Part shown: positions 1 to 10,938 of the stretch, piece by piece
Layout: the number at the start of each line of letters is the position of its first letter
How positions within the stretch are numbered: position 1 is the stretch's first letter
Source: Caloranaerobacter sp. TR13
GTDB lineage: Bacteria > Bacillota > Clostridia > Tissierellales > Thermohalobacteraceae
DNA length: 64,000 bases
NCBI RefSeq assembly: GCF_001316435.1
Contig: NZ_JXLL01000009.1
Span: 1-64,000 of the forward strand
Direction: 5' to 3'
The notes under the pieces: model-generated
What the model saw: only the letters and a program-made list of their open reading frames with translations
Database searches by the model: none
Told to the model about the DNA's origin: nothing
Translations under genes and position numbers: made by a program

Positions 1-362
1 TGTATATATCTCAGTACTGTCATAAAATATTTATCGTTTTCTACTACCTCACTTCTATACCTATCTTGAAATAAATGTCCACTTCTATTATATTTCCGGT
101 TATACCAATACACATATCTTGCTCCTATTCTTCGAAAAACAATCCCCAAATCTTCTTTTCCCTCTTTTATTAGTAAGTGTATATGATTACTCATAAGACA
201 AAAAGCATATATTTCATACTCACATACCTTTTTATACTCTTTTAATGTTTGGATTAATTTCTCATAATCTTCATTTTCATGAAATATTACTTGTCCATTT
301 ATACCTCTAAGCATCACATGGTATATTCCCGTGCTACTTTTTTCTCTTCTTTTCCTTGGCAT
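1..362 (-). CDS. REP-associated tyrosine transposase (RAYT, IS200-like), 3' end cut by window
   Basis: The reverse-strand reading frame opens at ATG 362 behind AGAGGTGAT and runs off the window after about 120 codons, so the C-terminus is missing. The translation begins MPRKRREKSSTGIYHVMLRG and carries the HUH metal-binding motif in LMSNHIHLLIK (His60-x-His62), followed by YVYWYNRKYNRSGHLF, the region where Y1 transposases hold the catalytic tyrosine. This is the Y1/REP-associated family, single-copy domesticated relatives of IS200 transposases that cut single-stranded DNA at REP hairpins. A REP-like hairpin lies 60 bp upstream, which fits. Family assignment is firm; activity is unknown. Confidence 0.85.
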   Translation of the reverse strand, partial: MPRKRREKSSTGIYHVMLRGINGQVIFHENEDYEKLIQTLKEYKKVCEYEIYAFCLMSNHIHLLIKEGKEDLGIVFRRIGARYVYWYNRKYNRSGHLFQDRYRSEVVENDKYFMTVLRYI

Positions 363-421
363 AAAAAATCACCTCTAGTTAAGCTTATCACAAACTAAAG
401 GTGATAACAACATCAAACAAC

Positions 422-444
422 ACACAAGAACCGTCCCCTTGTGT
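422..444. repeat. REP-like hairpin beside the RAYT gene
   Basis: ACACAAG and CTTGTGT pair around the loop AACCGTCCC. It overlaps the last stop codon of rlmD and lies upstream of the RAYT gene. RAYT proteins are known to act on such small palindromes next to their own gene. Without a T-run on the rlmD strand it is a poor terminator, so a REP unit is the better reading. Confidence 0.6.
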
Positions 445-1805
445 CATTTTCTTTTAATCAATACTACTGACTCCACGTGCATAGTATGTGGGAACATGTC
501 TACTGGCTGTATTTCAATAGTTTTATATCCGTTTTGGTCTAAATATTTTAGATCTCTTGCTAATGTAGATGGATTGCATGATACATACACGACTCTTTTC
601 GGTGACATTTTAACTATTGTATCTAATACTTCTTTGTCACACCCTTTTCTAGGAGGATCAACTACAACCACATCTGCTCTTATACCCTGATTATATAGTT
701 TTGGAAATATGTCTTCTGCTGTACCTTCATAAAACTCAACATTTTCAATACCATTTATCCTAGCATTTTCCTTAGCGTCAACTATAGCTTCCTTTACAAC
801 CTCAATTCCATATACTTTCTTTGCTTTTTGGGCTAGAAATAGAGAAATTGTTCCTATACCACAGTATAAATCAAATACTATTTCATCTCCTTCAAGCTGT
901 GCATACTCTAAAGCCTTATTATAAAGTACTTCTGTCTGCATAGGATTTACTTGAAAAAATGATTTTGCTGATATATTAAATTTTAAATCTCCTATATAGT
1001 CTATAATTTTTTCAGTACCAAACAATACCTTTGTTTTATCTCCTAAAATAACATTAGTCTTTTTAGTATTTATGTTTTGTATTACACTTTTCAAATTTAC
1101 TATATTACTTTTAAGAATTTCTATTAATTTGTCTTTATACGGCAGTTTTTGGCCATTTGTAATAATTACAACCATTACATCTCCAGTTTTAAATGCAGTT
1201 TTTGTAAGTATATGTCTAATTAAGCCCTTTCCTGTTTTTTCGTCATAAGGCTTTATGTTATATGTTTTCATATATGCTCTAATTAACTCTATTACCTTGT
1301 CATTCACTTCATGCTGTATAATACATGAATTCGTATCAACAATTTCATGACTTCCTCTTTTATAAAAACCTATTGCTACTTTTTTATTCTTCCTTCCTAC
1401 AGGAAATTGTGCTTTATTTCTATATCTATAAGGGTTATCCATACCCAAAGTATCATGTATTACAACATCTTCTAAATGTCCAATCTTTTTAATATCATTT
1501 TTCACCTTATTAGTTTTTATTTTTAATTGCTCTTGATAATCAAGTCCTTGTATTTGACAACCTCCACAAGCATAACTAAGTTTACATTTAGGCATAATTC
1601 TTTTTGTTGAAGGTTCTATTATACTTACAATCTCTCCAACTCCATAATTTTTCTTTATATTTACTAACTTAACTTTACATTTATCTCCTAGTAATCCTCC
1701 ATCTATAAATACAGTAAACCCTTCTATTTTAGCTACTCCTTGACCTTTATGATTAATATCTTCTATTTTCACTTCATATATTTCATTCAATTTAATTACA
1801 CTCAT
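444..1805 (-). CDS. rlmD: 23S rRNA (uracil-C5)-methyltransferase, RlmD/RumA family
   Basis: 453 residues, the usual family length. An N-terminal TRAM domain (about 1-60) is followed by the iron-sulfur cysteines Cys74, Cys80, Cys83 (in CKLSYACGGC) and a likely fourth at Cys161. The C-terminal Rossmann fold has FFQVNP, the SAM loop DLYCGIGTISL, VVDPPRKG, and the catalytic cysteine in VYVSCNP. It would use S-adenosylmethionine to methylate a uridine in 23S rRNA (U1939 or, in Gram-positive paralogues, also U747). Which uridine cannot be told here. It stands alone, with a terminator of the next operon upstream. Confidence 0.9.
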   Translation of the reverse strand: MSVIKLNEIYEVKIEDINHKGQGVAKIEGFTVFIDGGLLGDKCKVKLVNIKKNYGVGEIVSIIEPSTKRIMPKCKLSYACGGCQIQGLDYQEQLKIKTNKVKNDIKKIGHLEDVVIHDTLGMDNPYRYRNKAQFPVGRKNKKVAIGFYKRGSHEIVDTNSCIIQHEVNDKVIELIRAYMKTYNIKPYDEKTGKGLIRHILTKTAFKTGDVMVVIITNGQKLPYKDKLIEILKSNIVNLKSVIQNINTKKTNVILGDKTKVLFGTEKIIDYIGDLKFNISAKSFFQVNPMQTEVLYNKALEYAQLEGDEIVFDLYCGIGTISLFLAQKAKKVYGIEVVKEAIVDAKENARINGIENVEFYEGTAEDIFPKLYNQGIRADVVVVDPPRKGCDKEVLDTIVKMSPKRVVYVSCNPSTLARDLKYLDQNGYKTIEIQPVDMFPHTMHVESVVLIKRK

Positions 1806-1830
1806 TCCTTAACTCCTTCCTAAATATAAT

Positions 1831-1857
1831 TAAAAAGAAAACACACCCATGGTGTGC
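1831..1857 (-). terminator. Rho-independent terminator of the fxsA-aldo/keto reductase operon
   Basis: Read on the minus strand, CACACC and GGTGTG form a 6-bp stem with a 3-base loop, followed by TTTCTTTTT. It lies about 70 bp past the stop of the reductase gene. Confidence 0.65.
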
Positions 1858-1927
1858 CGATAAATTAGAATCAGTATGCCCTTATTATATCAAACTATCT
1901 ATATATTATTAACAAAATTTTATTTTT

Positions 1928-2944
1928 CTAATCGTCACTAAAATTTTTTGATACGCGCTTAAGCATTTGCTTTATTGGTAAATCATAAGGACATTTAGGT
2001 TCACATTGTCCACATTCAATACAATCACTAGCTTTGTACTGTAATTTTTGATATCTTTCTTTAGCCCAGTCTTTTAAGTCATATCTTAAATAATAACCTT
2101 CTAATACAAATTGAGTAGGTATATCTATCCCCTGAGGACATGGAGCACAATATCCGCATCTTCTACAAAATTCACTACCTAATTCTTCGGCCTCCTTTAT
2201 TATAACTGCTCTTTCTTCATCTGTTAAAGGCCTTACATCTTTTCCTACACTACTATTTTCAATAACCTGATTTATTTTGTCCATTCCTGGAATTACTACT
2301 GAAATATTAGGATTTTCTATTATAAACCTTAATGAAAGACTAACATTTCTTATTGCCCCACCAGCTACAGGTTTCATAATAATTACTCCTATATCTAACT
2401 CTTTAGCTCTTTCAAATAATTTTTCACCTTGTCTTTCAACTGGACTATATGGAAACTGAATAGTAGCAAACTCTCCAGTTTCTATAGCTTTTTCTAATAT
2501 ATGAACATCATGGCTTGTAATTCCTATTTCTTTTATAAGTCCTTTAGACTTTGCTTCTTTTAAAGCTCTTAATGCCCCATTTTCACTCATAACCATTTTA
2601 TATTGCTCTTCTGTTCTAACCAAATGTAATTGATATAAATCAATACAATCAGTTCTCAATAACTTCAAACTAGTTTCTATTTCTTTTTTCATTCCTTCAT
2701 AATCTCTAACTGGTGATTTAGTCGCTATTATAAATTTATCTCTTCCGCATTTTTCAATGCCATAACCTATTAACTCTTCACTTTTTCCATATCCACGAGC
2801 AGTATCTATAAAGTTTATTCCTTGTTTATTTGCAGTCATAATTAACTCTATGGCTTCTTCCTTGCTTACTTTCTGAATTGGAATACCTCCAAAACCTATT
2901 ACAAAAACTTCAAAGTTTGTTCTCCCAAGTCTTCTCTTATGCAT
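1928..2944 (-). CDS. Aldo/keto reductase with C-terminal 4Fe-4S domain
   Basis: 338 residues from ATG 2944, chosen because AGGAGG sits 6 bases before it; an upstream in-frame start at 2992 overlaps fxsA and has no such site. Residues about 1-260 are an aldo/keto reductase barrel (MHKRRLGRTNFEV, FIDTARGYGKSEELIG, QLHLVR, VIPGMDK). The tail adds two clusters of the form CxxCxxCxxxC (CRRCGYCAPC and CIECGQCEPKC), typical of the ferredoxin-fused reductases common in anaerobes. Substrate is not known; an oxidoreductase moving electrons between nicotinamide cofactor and iron-sulfur clusters is the likely role. Last gene of a three-gene run. Confidence 0.85.
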   Translation of the reverse strand: MHKRRLGRTNFEVFVIGFGGIPIQKVSKEEAIELIMTANKQGINFIDTARGYGKSEELIGYGIEKCGRDKFIIATKSPVRDYEGMKKEIETSLKLLRTDCIDLYQLHLVRTEEQYKMVMSENGALRALKEAKSKGLIKEIGITSHDVHILEKAIETGEFATIQFPYSPVERQGEKLFERAKELDIGVIIMKPVAGGAIRNVSLSLRFIIENPNISVVIPGMDKINQVIENSSVGKDVRPLTDEERAVIIKEAEELGSEFCRRCGYCAPCPQGIDIPTQFVLEGYYLRYDLKDWAKERYQKLQYKASDCIECGQCEPKCPYDLPIKQMLKRVSKNFSDD

Positions 2945-2954
2945 ATTTAACCTC

Positions 2955-3350
2955 CTATCTTCTAAAGTGAAAATATATATTCCCTGATTCAATCATTTTC
3001 TTAAATTTTCTTTTTAAGATACTCTTAAATATCTCTCTTGTACCCGGTATTACTAATACAAAACCCAATGTATCAGTTATTAAACCTGGAGTTAATAATA
3101 ATGCACCACCTATCAAAATACAAAGTCCATTTAGAAGTTCGTTGCCAGGTATTCTTCCATAGTTTAGTTCAGTTCTGATCTTACTTAAAACTAACTTACC
3201 TTCACTTTTAGCAAGATATGCACCTACTATACCTGTAGTTAACACAATACCAATAGTAGTCCACACACTTGTCACTTTTGATAGTTGTAATAGCAAAAAT
3301 AACTCGATTATCGGCGTTATTGTAAAAAGTAAAATTAGCTTAAAAAACAT
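2955..3350 (-). CDS. fxsA: FxsA family membrane protein
   Basis: 131 residues with an N-terminal hydrophobic segment (KLILLFTITPIIELFLLL), a second one (TIGIVLTTGIVGAYLAK) and a third around GGALLLTPGLITDTLGF, the signature pattern of FxsA. FxsA is a small inner-membrane protein named for suppressing phage T7 exclusion in E. coli; its cellular role remains unclear. Start ATG 3350 has GGAGG 5 bases upstream. It lies 10 bp before the reductase and 16 bp after the thioesterase stop, so one transcript is likely. Confidence 0.85.
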   Translation of the reverse strand: MFFKLILLFTITPIIELFLLLQLSKVTSVWTTIGIVLTTGIVGAYLAKSEGKLVLSKIRTELNYGRIPGNELLNGLCILIGGALLLTPGLITDTLGFVLVIPGTREIFKSILKRKFKKMIESGNIYFHFRR

Positions 3351-3366
3351 AACTACCTCCTAATAC

Positions 3367-3786
3367 CTAATAATTTTCTATTGATTTTTTTAACATTTCC
3401 CATATGTTTTTAAATTTCTTTTTGAAATTAATAGGTTTTAATTCAGAATTGACAAAAGCATGAGCTGTATAACCTTCAGCTAATTTAGTCATATCGTTTT
3501 TCCTGACTATTTCATAATTAAACTTTAACCTAACTCCTTTTAGCTCAGTTACCCTTGTTCTTATTATTATCTCATCATCATATTTTGCTGAAACGATATA
3601 TTTACATCCTACATCAATTACTGGCAAAAGTACATCTTTTTCTTCAAGTGTTTTATACTCCATTCCAATTCCTCTAAAAAACTCTGTTCTTCCTATATCA
3701 AACCATGCAAAGTAGTTTGCATGATACACAACTCCCATCTGGTCAGTTTCACCATATCTTACTCTGATAACTGTTTCATTAACCAT
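3367..3786 (-). CDS. Acyl-CoA thioesterase, YbgC/FadM (4HBT hotdog) family
   Basis: 139 residues, a single hotdog domain. The family motif with the catalytic aspartate is visible as VYHANYFAWFDIGRTEFFR (residues about 20-38). Such enzymes hydrolyse acyl-CoA or related thioesters in the cytoplasm. Start ATG 3786 follows GGAGGGG. It heads the thioesterase-fxsA-reductase operon. Chain-length preference cannot be read from the sequence. Confidence 0.85.
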   Translation of the reverse strand: MVNETVIRVRYGETDQMGVVYHANYFAWFDIGRTEFFRGIGMEYKTLEEKDVLLPVIDVGCKYIVSAKYDDEIIIRTRVTELKGVRLKFNYEIVRKNDMTKLAEGYTAHAFVNSELKPINFKKKFKNIWEMLKKSIENY

Positions 3787-3886
3787 TGAACCCCTCCAGT
3801 ATATGTATATAATATTTCTATTTAAATATTTTATTCTTTAAAAAATTCTATTATCCTCTAAAATATTTAAATATTCCTGCTAAAAA

Positions 3887-3924
3887 CAAAAAAGTAGTGG
3901 CAAAAAATCGCCACTACTTTTTTG
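3887..3924. terminator. Bidirectional terminator after pyk
   Basis: AGTAGTGGC pairs with GCCACTACT around a short A/T loop, flanked by A-runs on the left and T-runs on the right, so it can work on both strands. On the minus strand it ends the pfkA-pyk transcript 7 bp after the stop codon. Confidence 0.9.
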
Positions 3925-3930
3925 TTTACA

Positions 3931-5688
3931 TTATAGTACTTGTGTTTTTCCTTTATATACTAAACCTCTTATACTATCTACAGTTATAGTCTCTCCATCT
4001 TTTAATTCTTTAGTTGCATTTTCTGCTCCTACTATTACAGGTTTTCCTATATTGATAGCAACAATAGCTGCATGTGAAGTCAATCCACCTTTTTCTGTTA
4101 TAATAGCAGCAGCTTTTTCCATATATTTAACCATTTCTCTATCAGTATTTACTGTAACTAGAACATCTCCATCATTAAACTTCTTTTCAGCTTCTTCTGC
4201 GTTTTGTACTACACATACTTTACCAATTGCAGCTTTATTACCTATACCAGTACCTTTTAATATTACATCTCCTACTATGTGTACTTTAATTAGGTTTGTG
4301 CTTCCAGCTACTCCAACAGGAACTCCAGCTGTAATAACTACTAAATCACCATTATTTATATAGCCTTTTTCAAGTGCACTTTTTACAGATAATTCTATTA
4401 CTTCATCAGTTGAACCAGAATGCTGAGCATATACTGGATACACTCCCCAAACTATAGCTAATCTTCTCATAACCTGCTTATTTGGTGTAGCTGCAATAAT
4501 TGGAGCACTTGGTCTGAATTTTGACACAGCTTTTGCTGTATATCCTGATGAAGTTGCTGTTATTATAGCTGTAGCCCCTAAATCTTCAGCTGTTGCACAA
4601 GTAGCATGACTTATTGCATTTGTAACTGTAATGTCTTTGCCCATAGTTTTTGATCTTAAAATCGCCTTGTAATCAAGAGAAGCTTCTGTTCTCTTTGCTA
4701 TGTTAGCCATTGTTCTAACTGCTTCTACAGGATATTTACCTGCTGCAGTTTCACCTGATAACATTATTGCATCAGTTCCATCCATAATAGCATTTGCTAC
4801 GTCAGTAGTCTCTGCTCTTGTTGGTCTTGGATTCCTTATCATTGAATCTAGCATTTGAGTTGCTGTAATTACAGGTTTACCTAATTCATTACATTTTCTA
4901 ATAATCATTTTTTGCACTAATGGTACTTCTTCTGTTGGTATTTCAACCCCAAGGTCTCCTCTTGCTACCATTATACCATCAGAAACTTCTAAAATTTCAT
5001 CTATATTGTCAACGCCTTCTTGGTTCTCTATTTTTGAAATAATTTGTATATGTTCTGCATTATTTTCTTCTAAAATTTTTCTTATCTCTATAACGTCTGC
5101 AGCTTTTCTAATAAATGAAGCAGCTATAAAGTCTATTCCATTTTCGATACCAAATTCTATATCTGCTCTATCTTTTTCAGTTATAGCAGGAAGATTTACT
5201 TTTACTCCTGGTACGTTAACTCCTTTTTTATTCTTAATTGTTCCAGCATTTTTTACAATACATTTTATATCAGTACCATCTATGATATCTACAACTTCTA
5301 GACCAATTAGTCCATCATCTATAAGTATAGTATCGCCTTTTTTTACATCATTAGGTAATCCTTTATAAGTAATGCTACAAATCTTATCATTACCTAAAAT
5401 ATCTCTTGTTGTAAGAATAAATTCTTGGCCTTCTTTTAATTCCTCTACTCCTTTTTCAAAGTTACCAGTTCTAATCTCTGGTCCTTTAGTATCTAACATA
5501 ATAGCTACTGGCATATCTAATTCTTCTCTTAATTTCTTAACCAAATCTATTCTTTTTTTATGTTCTTCATGGTCGCCATGAGAAAAATTTAATCTCACAA
5601 CATTTAGACCATTTAAAATAAGTTGTCTTAAAACCTCTTCATTCTCTGATGCAGGTCCTATTGTACAAACTATTTTTGTGCGTTTCAT
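3931..5688 (-). CDS. pyk: Pyruvate kinase with extra C-terminal PEP-utilizer domain
   Basis: Converts phosphoenolpyruvate and ADP to pyruvate and ATP in the last step of glycolysis. 585 residues from ATG 5688; a second ATG two codons upstream (5694) is only 2 bases from GGGAGG, while this one is 8 bases away and gives the family start [14 protein letters not shown]. Motifs: [10 protein letters not shown], the active-site lysine region [10 protein letters not shown], and ATQMLDSMI. After the usual ~470 residues comes a PEP-utilizing mobile domain with [21 protein letters not shown], the extension known from Bacillus-type kinases. Follows pfkA by about 20 bp and shares its promoter. Confidence 0.95.
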   Translation of the reverse strand: MKRTKIVCTIGPASENEEVLRQLILNGLNVVRLNFSHGDHEEHKKRIDLVKKLREELDMPVAIMLDTKGPEIRTGNFEKGVEELKEGQEFILTTRDILGNDKICSITYKGLPNDVKKGDTILIDDGLIGLEVVDIIDGTDIKCIVKNAGTIKNKKGVNVPGVKVNLPAITEKDRADIEFGIENGIDFIAASFIRKAADVIEIRKILEENNAEHIQIISKIENQEGVDNIDEILEVSDGIMVARGDLGVEIPTEEVPLVQKMIIRKCNELGKPVITATQMLDSMIRNPRPTRAETTDVANAIMDGTDAIMLSGETAAGKYPVEAVRTMANIAKRTEASLDYKAILRSKTMGKDITVTNAISHATCATAEDLGATAIITATSSGYTAKAVSKFRPSAPIIAATPNKQVMRRLAIVWGVYPVYAQHSGSTDEVIELSVKSALEKGYINNGDLVVITAGVPVGVAGSTNLIKVHIVGDVILKGTGIGNKAAIGKVCVVQNAEEAEKKFNDGDVLVTVNTDREMVKYMEKAAAIITEKGGLTSHAAIVAINIGKPVIVGAENATKELKDGETITVDSIRGLVYKGKTQVL

Positions 5689-5706
5689 TTGCATAACCTC
5701 CCGTTA

Positions 5707-6678
<972 letters not shown>

Positions 6679-6754
6679 TCACTTTTCTACCATCATGGTC
6701 ATAAAATGTCCCAGATATCATAAAAATTATTTTTTACTAACATTATAATTTTCT

Positions 6755-6783
6755 ATTGTACCCTAACTAATTATATATTTCAA
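6755..6783 (-). promoter_or_regulatory. Sigma-A type promoter of pfkA-pyk
   Basis: On the minus strand TTGAAA (6783-6778) and TACAAT (6760-6755) are separated by exactly 17 bases, giving a leader of roughly 80 bases before pfkA. The 293-bp gap between pfkA and the divergent pgpA-like gene otherwise shows only A/T-rich sequence. Confidence 0.65.
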
Positions 6784-6959
6784 TATGTTTTATAAATTTA
6801 TTGCACCAAATAAAACCAACACACATATTATAACATATAAAATAGAGTTTCACACTAAAAACAGCATTCTATTAATCTATATACTTTTGAAATTATCAAA
6901 AACAAGCTGCTATCTAATAACTATTATTTATTCAATTAATTTTATTAGGAGGGATTATC

Positions 6960-7397
6960 TTGAAAAATGCAGTTCTTGAACTACTAGAAAGTAGAGGAAT
7001 TAAAATAAAAGATATTATTAAACTAACTGAATGCCTAAAAATAGATTCAACAGACGCTGATGATATTGAACAATCCATATTAAACATTTTATCTATTAAA
7101 GAAATTCAAGATTACATAACTCTAGGAGTTATATTAGATATCTATACAGAAAATAACTTACTACCTGAACCTCTCTCTCAAATCATTTCTGGAAACGACC
7201 AATTATTCGACTTAGACAAAGTATTAGCTACAGGTGTTATTAATCAGTTTGGGCCACAAGCAGTAACATACTTTTCATATTTAATAAATTACAAAAATGA
7301 TGTACTTAAAGATATCTTATATAAAAATAATATAAACACATTTCTTGATGAAATAATATGTGTAATAGCATCAGCATCTTTAATAAAACTACTCTAG
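6960..7397 (+). CDS. Phosphatidylglycerophosphatase A family (YutG-like)
   Basis: 145 residues starting at TTG 6960, placed 7 bases after AGGAGGG. The sequence follows the YutG/PgpA-type family: an N-terminal helix pair (VLELLESRGIKIKDI), LGVILDIYTENNLLPEPL, a FDLDKVLATGVINQFGP stretch, and the end NTFLDEIICVIASAS. PgpA removes the phosphate from phosphatidylglycerophosphate in membrane lipid synthesis; the short Firmicute branch is annotated by homology and its substrate is less sure. Only plus-strand gene in the first 18 kb. Its stop converges on the dnaE stop. Confidence 0.7.
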   Translation: MKNAVLELLESRGIKIKDIIKLTECLKIDSTDADDIEQSILNILSIKEIQDYITLGVILDIYTENNLLPEPLSQIISGNDQLFDLDKVLATGVINQFGPQAVTYFSYLINYKNDVLKDILYKNNINTFLDEIICVIASASLIKLL

Positions 7398-10300
7398 CAA
7401 ACTTTAACACAATCTTGCCCTAATAGTTTCTTTAAATTATTTAGTAATTTGTCATTTGTTATATCTACCCAATAATTCCTCTCTGCCATTATTGTTTTAT
7501 TCTTATTCTCTAAATATACATATACAGGGACATTACCTGTATAATTAGAAAGTATGATTTTAATTTCATTTAGCACACTCAAAGATTTATTTCTAGGTAC
7601 CTTTAAATATAGTTTCTCTACATTCATTTTAGTGAGGGGTCTAAAACTATCACAAATAATTTTAGGCTCCTCCTCTTCATGTATACTTAATCTTCCTTTT
7701 ACTATTACCAAACTATCCTCATTTATATAATTTGAATATCTCTCATAAGTTGCAGGGAAAATTATTAGCTCTATAGAACCATATAAATCTTCTAATGTAG
7801 CAAAAGCCATAATGTTATTATTCTTGGTTATTTTATTCTTTTTACTTGTAATAACGCCTCCAATTACAACTTCTTTACCATCAGTAATCTTAAAACTTCT
7901 GTTTTCTTCTTCAGTTCCTTCTAAAAATTCATATATTTCACTTGTAGTTATATTTGAGATCTTTTTTAATTCTTTTTCATAAGATGCTAATGGATGACCA
8001 CTTATATATATACCCAGCATCTCCTTTTCCATAGATAAAAGTATTTTATCAGGAAATTCTGCTATCTCTGGTAAATCATCTGTATAAATCTCTTTATCAG
8101 ACTTAGAAATAGTTTCAAACAATGAAAATTGTCCTTCAATATTTCTCTTCTTATCTTGATGTATGCTTTCTATAATTCTCTCATATACTGCCAAAAGCTG
8201 TGCTCTTTTTAATCCTAGCGAATCAAATGCACCACATTTTATTAAACTTTCTACCGTCCTTTTATTTACAAAATTTAAATCTACTCTCTTACAAAAATCT
8301 GTAAAGCTTTTAAATTTCCCATCTGATTCTCTTGCTTTAATAATAGCTTCGATAGCAGGTCTTCCTACATTTTTTACAGCAGCTAGTCCAAATCTTATTT
8401 TTCTTCCATTAACCGTAAAATCACTATAACTTTCATTTACATCTGGTGGCAAAATTTCAATACCAAGCCTTTTACACTCTTGTATATATAATGAAACTGA
8501 ATTTGTATTTCCCATAACACTTGATATTAAAGCAGCCATAAACTCAACTGGATAATAACATTTAAGCCACGCTGTTTGATATGCTAAAACAGCATATGCT
8601 GCAGAATGTGATTTATTAAATGCATATTTCGCAAAATCTATCATTTCATCATATATCTTATTTGCTGTTTCTTCATCTACACCATTTCTTATTGCCCCAG
8701 GAATTTCAATTTCTCCATTTTCATTTAACTTACCATATATAAAATGCTTCCTCTCCCTTTCCATTACGTCCATTTTCTTTTTACCCATAGCTCTTCTAAC
8801 TAGGTCTGACCGTCCCATACTAAAGCCACCAATATCTCTAACTATTTGCATTACTTGTTCCTGATAAACCATACAGCCATAAGTTACTCCTAATATAGGC
8901 TCGAGTTTTGGATGAGCATACTTTATCTTACTAGGATTATTCTTATTTTCAATGTATTTTGGTATCTGCTTCATTGGACCTGGTCTAAATAGTGAATTTG
9001 CTGCTATTATATTTTCGAATGATGTAGGCTTTAATTCTTTAAGAAATTGCCTCATACCAGAACTTTCGAACTGGAATACCCCTAAGGTTTCACCTTTGCT
9101 AAACATTTCATATACTTTTTTATCATCATAATCAGAATTAGAAAAGTCTACTTCTATTCCATAGTTTTGTTTAACTAACTGAATAGCATTTCTAATTACT
9201 GTAAGCGTTCTAAGACCTAAAAAGTCCATTTTTAGAAGTCCTAGTTCTTCAAGCTCAGTCATAGTAAATTGAGTAGTTATTGAATCATTATTTTTTGACA
9301 AAGGAACATATTCTGTTATAGGTTCCTTTGAAATAACTACTCCTGCAGCATGTATTGAAGTATGTCTCGGCATTCCTTCAACAGCTTTTGCCAAATCGAT
9401 TAGCTCTCTTACTTTTTCATCTTCTTGGTATAAGTTAAGTAACTTATTGTTAGTCTCTAAAGCTTTATCTATAGTTATACCTAATTCCATTGGTATCTGT
9501 TTGGCTATAAAGTCTACATCTCCATAAGGCATATCTAAGGCCCTACCAACATCCCTTATAGCACCTCTTGCTGCCATAGTACCAAAAGTTACTATTTGTG
9601 CTACCTTATCTTCTCCGTATTTATTTATAACATAGCTTATGACTTCTTCTCTTCTCTCATAGCAAAAATCTATATCTATATCAGGCATGGTAACCCTTTC
9701 AGGATTCAAAAATCTCTCAAAAATCAAACCATATTTAAGAGGATCTATATCTATAATTCCTAGAGTATAAGAAACTAAACTTCCTGCTGCTGAACCTCTA
9801 CCAGGGCCTACCATTATCCCATTATCCTTTGCAAATTTGATAAAGTCCCATACTATCAGGAAATAGTCAACATAACCCATATTTTCTATAATATTTATTT
9901 CATAGTTAAGCCTCTCTTTTATATCATCTGTAATTACCTTATATCTCTTTTTAAGTCCTTCATAACATAATTTTCTCAAATATTGTGAATTAGTATATCC
10001 TTCAGGTACATTATACTTAGGTAAGTGTAAAGTATTAAAATCAAACTCTACATTACACCTTTGAGCTATTTTTACTGTGTTTTCAATTGCTTCAGGTATA
10101 TTTGGAAATAGACTCGACATCTCTTCAGGTGATTTTAAATAAAATTCAGAAGTTGGAAATCTCATTCTATCCTTATCATTAATTGTCTTACCTGTTTGTA
10201 TACACAAGAGAATATCATGCACTTTAGCATCATCTTGATTAATATAATGAACATCATTAGTAGCAACAAGTGGTATGTTAGTCTCTCTACTCAATCTAAT

Positions 10301-10879
10301 TAACTCATGGTTTACATATTTCTGATCCTTCATTCCGTGGTCTTGAAGTTCTAAATAAAAATTATCTTCACCAAATATTTCTCTATATTTAAGTGCTACT
10401 TCTTTAGCTTTTTTATAATTATTGTTAAGTATATGATACTGAATTTCCCCACCAAGGCAAGCACTCAAAGCTATTATACCTTTACTATATTTACTCAATA
10501 TAGTTGAATCTACTCTCGGCTTATAATAATATCCATTTACATAACCTTCTGAAACTATCTTGATTAAATTGGAATATCCCTCATTATTTTCAGCAAGTAA
10601 AACTAAATGGTATTGAAACTTATCTCTATTAGGGTCCTTTTCTGTATACTTGCCTCTAGAAATATATACCTCACAACCAATAATTGGCTTTATTCCTTTT
10701 TTAAATGCAGTTTTATAAAACTCTACAACACCAAACATAGAACCGTGGTCAGTAATAGCTATGCTATCCATTCCTAACTCCTTAACCCTATCCATAAGTT
10801 TACTAATCCTAGCTGCTCCATCTAATAAACTAAATTCAGTATGAACATGTAAATGAACAAATTTTTTAGTGCTTTCCAT
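7394..10879 (-). CDS. dnaE: DNA polymerase III alpha subunit (DnaE)
   Basis: 1161 residues. The N-terminal PHP domain has HLHVHTEFSLLDGAARI and ITDHGSMFGVVEFYK. The C-family palm shows MVGPGRGSAAGSLVSY and the catalytic PDIDIDF; the helix-hairpin-helix region follows around FANKRTVESLIKCGAF-like sequence, then an OB fold (VVIGGVITSKKNKITK). It copies DNA; in Firmicutes that also own PolC it extends RNA primers, but PolC is not in this window so the division of labour is not visible. ATG 10879 follows AAGGATG. Its stop overlaps the stop of the convergent pgpA-like gene by 4 bp. Confidence 0.96.
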   Translation of the reverse strand: MESTKKFVHLHVHTEFSLLDGAARISKLMDRVKELGMDSIAITDHGSMFGVVEFYKTAFKKGIKPIIGCEVYISRGKYTEKDPNRDKFQYHLVLLAENNEGYSNLIKIVSEGYVNGYYYKPRVDSTILSKYSKGIIALSACLGGEIQYHILNNNYKKAKEVALKYREIFGEDNFYLELQDHGMKDQKYVNHELIRLSRETNIPLVATNDVHYINQDDAKVHDILLCIQTGKTINDKDRMRFPTSEFYLKSPEEMSSLFPNIPEAIENTVKIAQRCNVEFDFNTLHLPKYNVPEGYTNSQYLRKLCYEGLKKRYKVITDDIKERLNYEINIIENMGYVDYFLIVWDFIKFAKDNGIMVGPGRGSAAGSLVSYTLGIIDIDPLKYGLIFERFLNPERVTMPDIDIDFCYERREEVISYVINKYGEDKVAQIVTFGTMAARGAIRDVGRALDMPYGDVDFIAKQIPMELGITIDKALETNNKLLNLYQEDEKVRELIDLAKAVEGMPRHTSIHAAGVVISKEPITEYVPLSKNNDSITTQFTMTELEELGLLKMDFLGLRTLTVIRNAIQLVKQNYGIEVDFSNSDYDDKKVYEMFSKGETLGVFQFESSGMRQFLKELKPTSFENIIAANSLFRPGPMKQIPKYIENKNNPSKIKYAHPKLEPILGVTYGCMVYQEQVMQIVRDIGGFSMGRSDLVRRAMGKKKMDVMERERKHFIYGKLNENGEIEIPGAIRNGVDEETANKIYDEMIDFAKYAFNKSHSAAYAVLAYQTAWLKCYYPVEFMAALISSVMGNTNSVSLYIQECKRLGIEILPPDVNESYSDFTVNGRKIRFGLAAVKNVGRPAIEAIIKARESDGKFKSFTDFCKRVDLNFVNKRTVESLIKCGAFDSLGLKRAQLLAVYERIIESIHQDKKRNIEGQFSLFETISKSDKEIYTDDLPEIAEFPDKILLSMEKEMLGIYISGHPLASYEKELKKISNITTSEIYEFLEGTEEENRSFKITDGKEVVIGGVITSKKNKITKNNNIMAFATLEDLYGSIELIIFPATYERYSNYINEDSLVIVKGRLSIHEEEEPKIICDSFRPLTKMNVEKLYLKVPRNKSLSVLNEIKIILSNYTGNVPVYVYLENKNKTIMAERNYWVDITNDKLLNNLKKLLGQDCVKVC

Positions 10880-10938
10880 ATTAACACATCCTTATAAATA
10901 TCGTCTTTGATCATTCGTTATTCGCTATTCTTCAAAAC

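Noticed and set aside
4052-4363. Plus-strand frames opposite pyk, dnaE, uvrB, ctpA and others
   Set aside because: These are shadows of well-supported minus-strand genes, without ribosome binding sites or family motifs.
10911-10931. ATTCG-type repeats as a CRISPR array or regulatory tandem
   Set aside because: Units are short, irregular and lack spacers.
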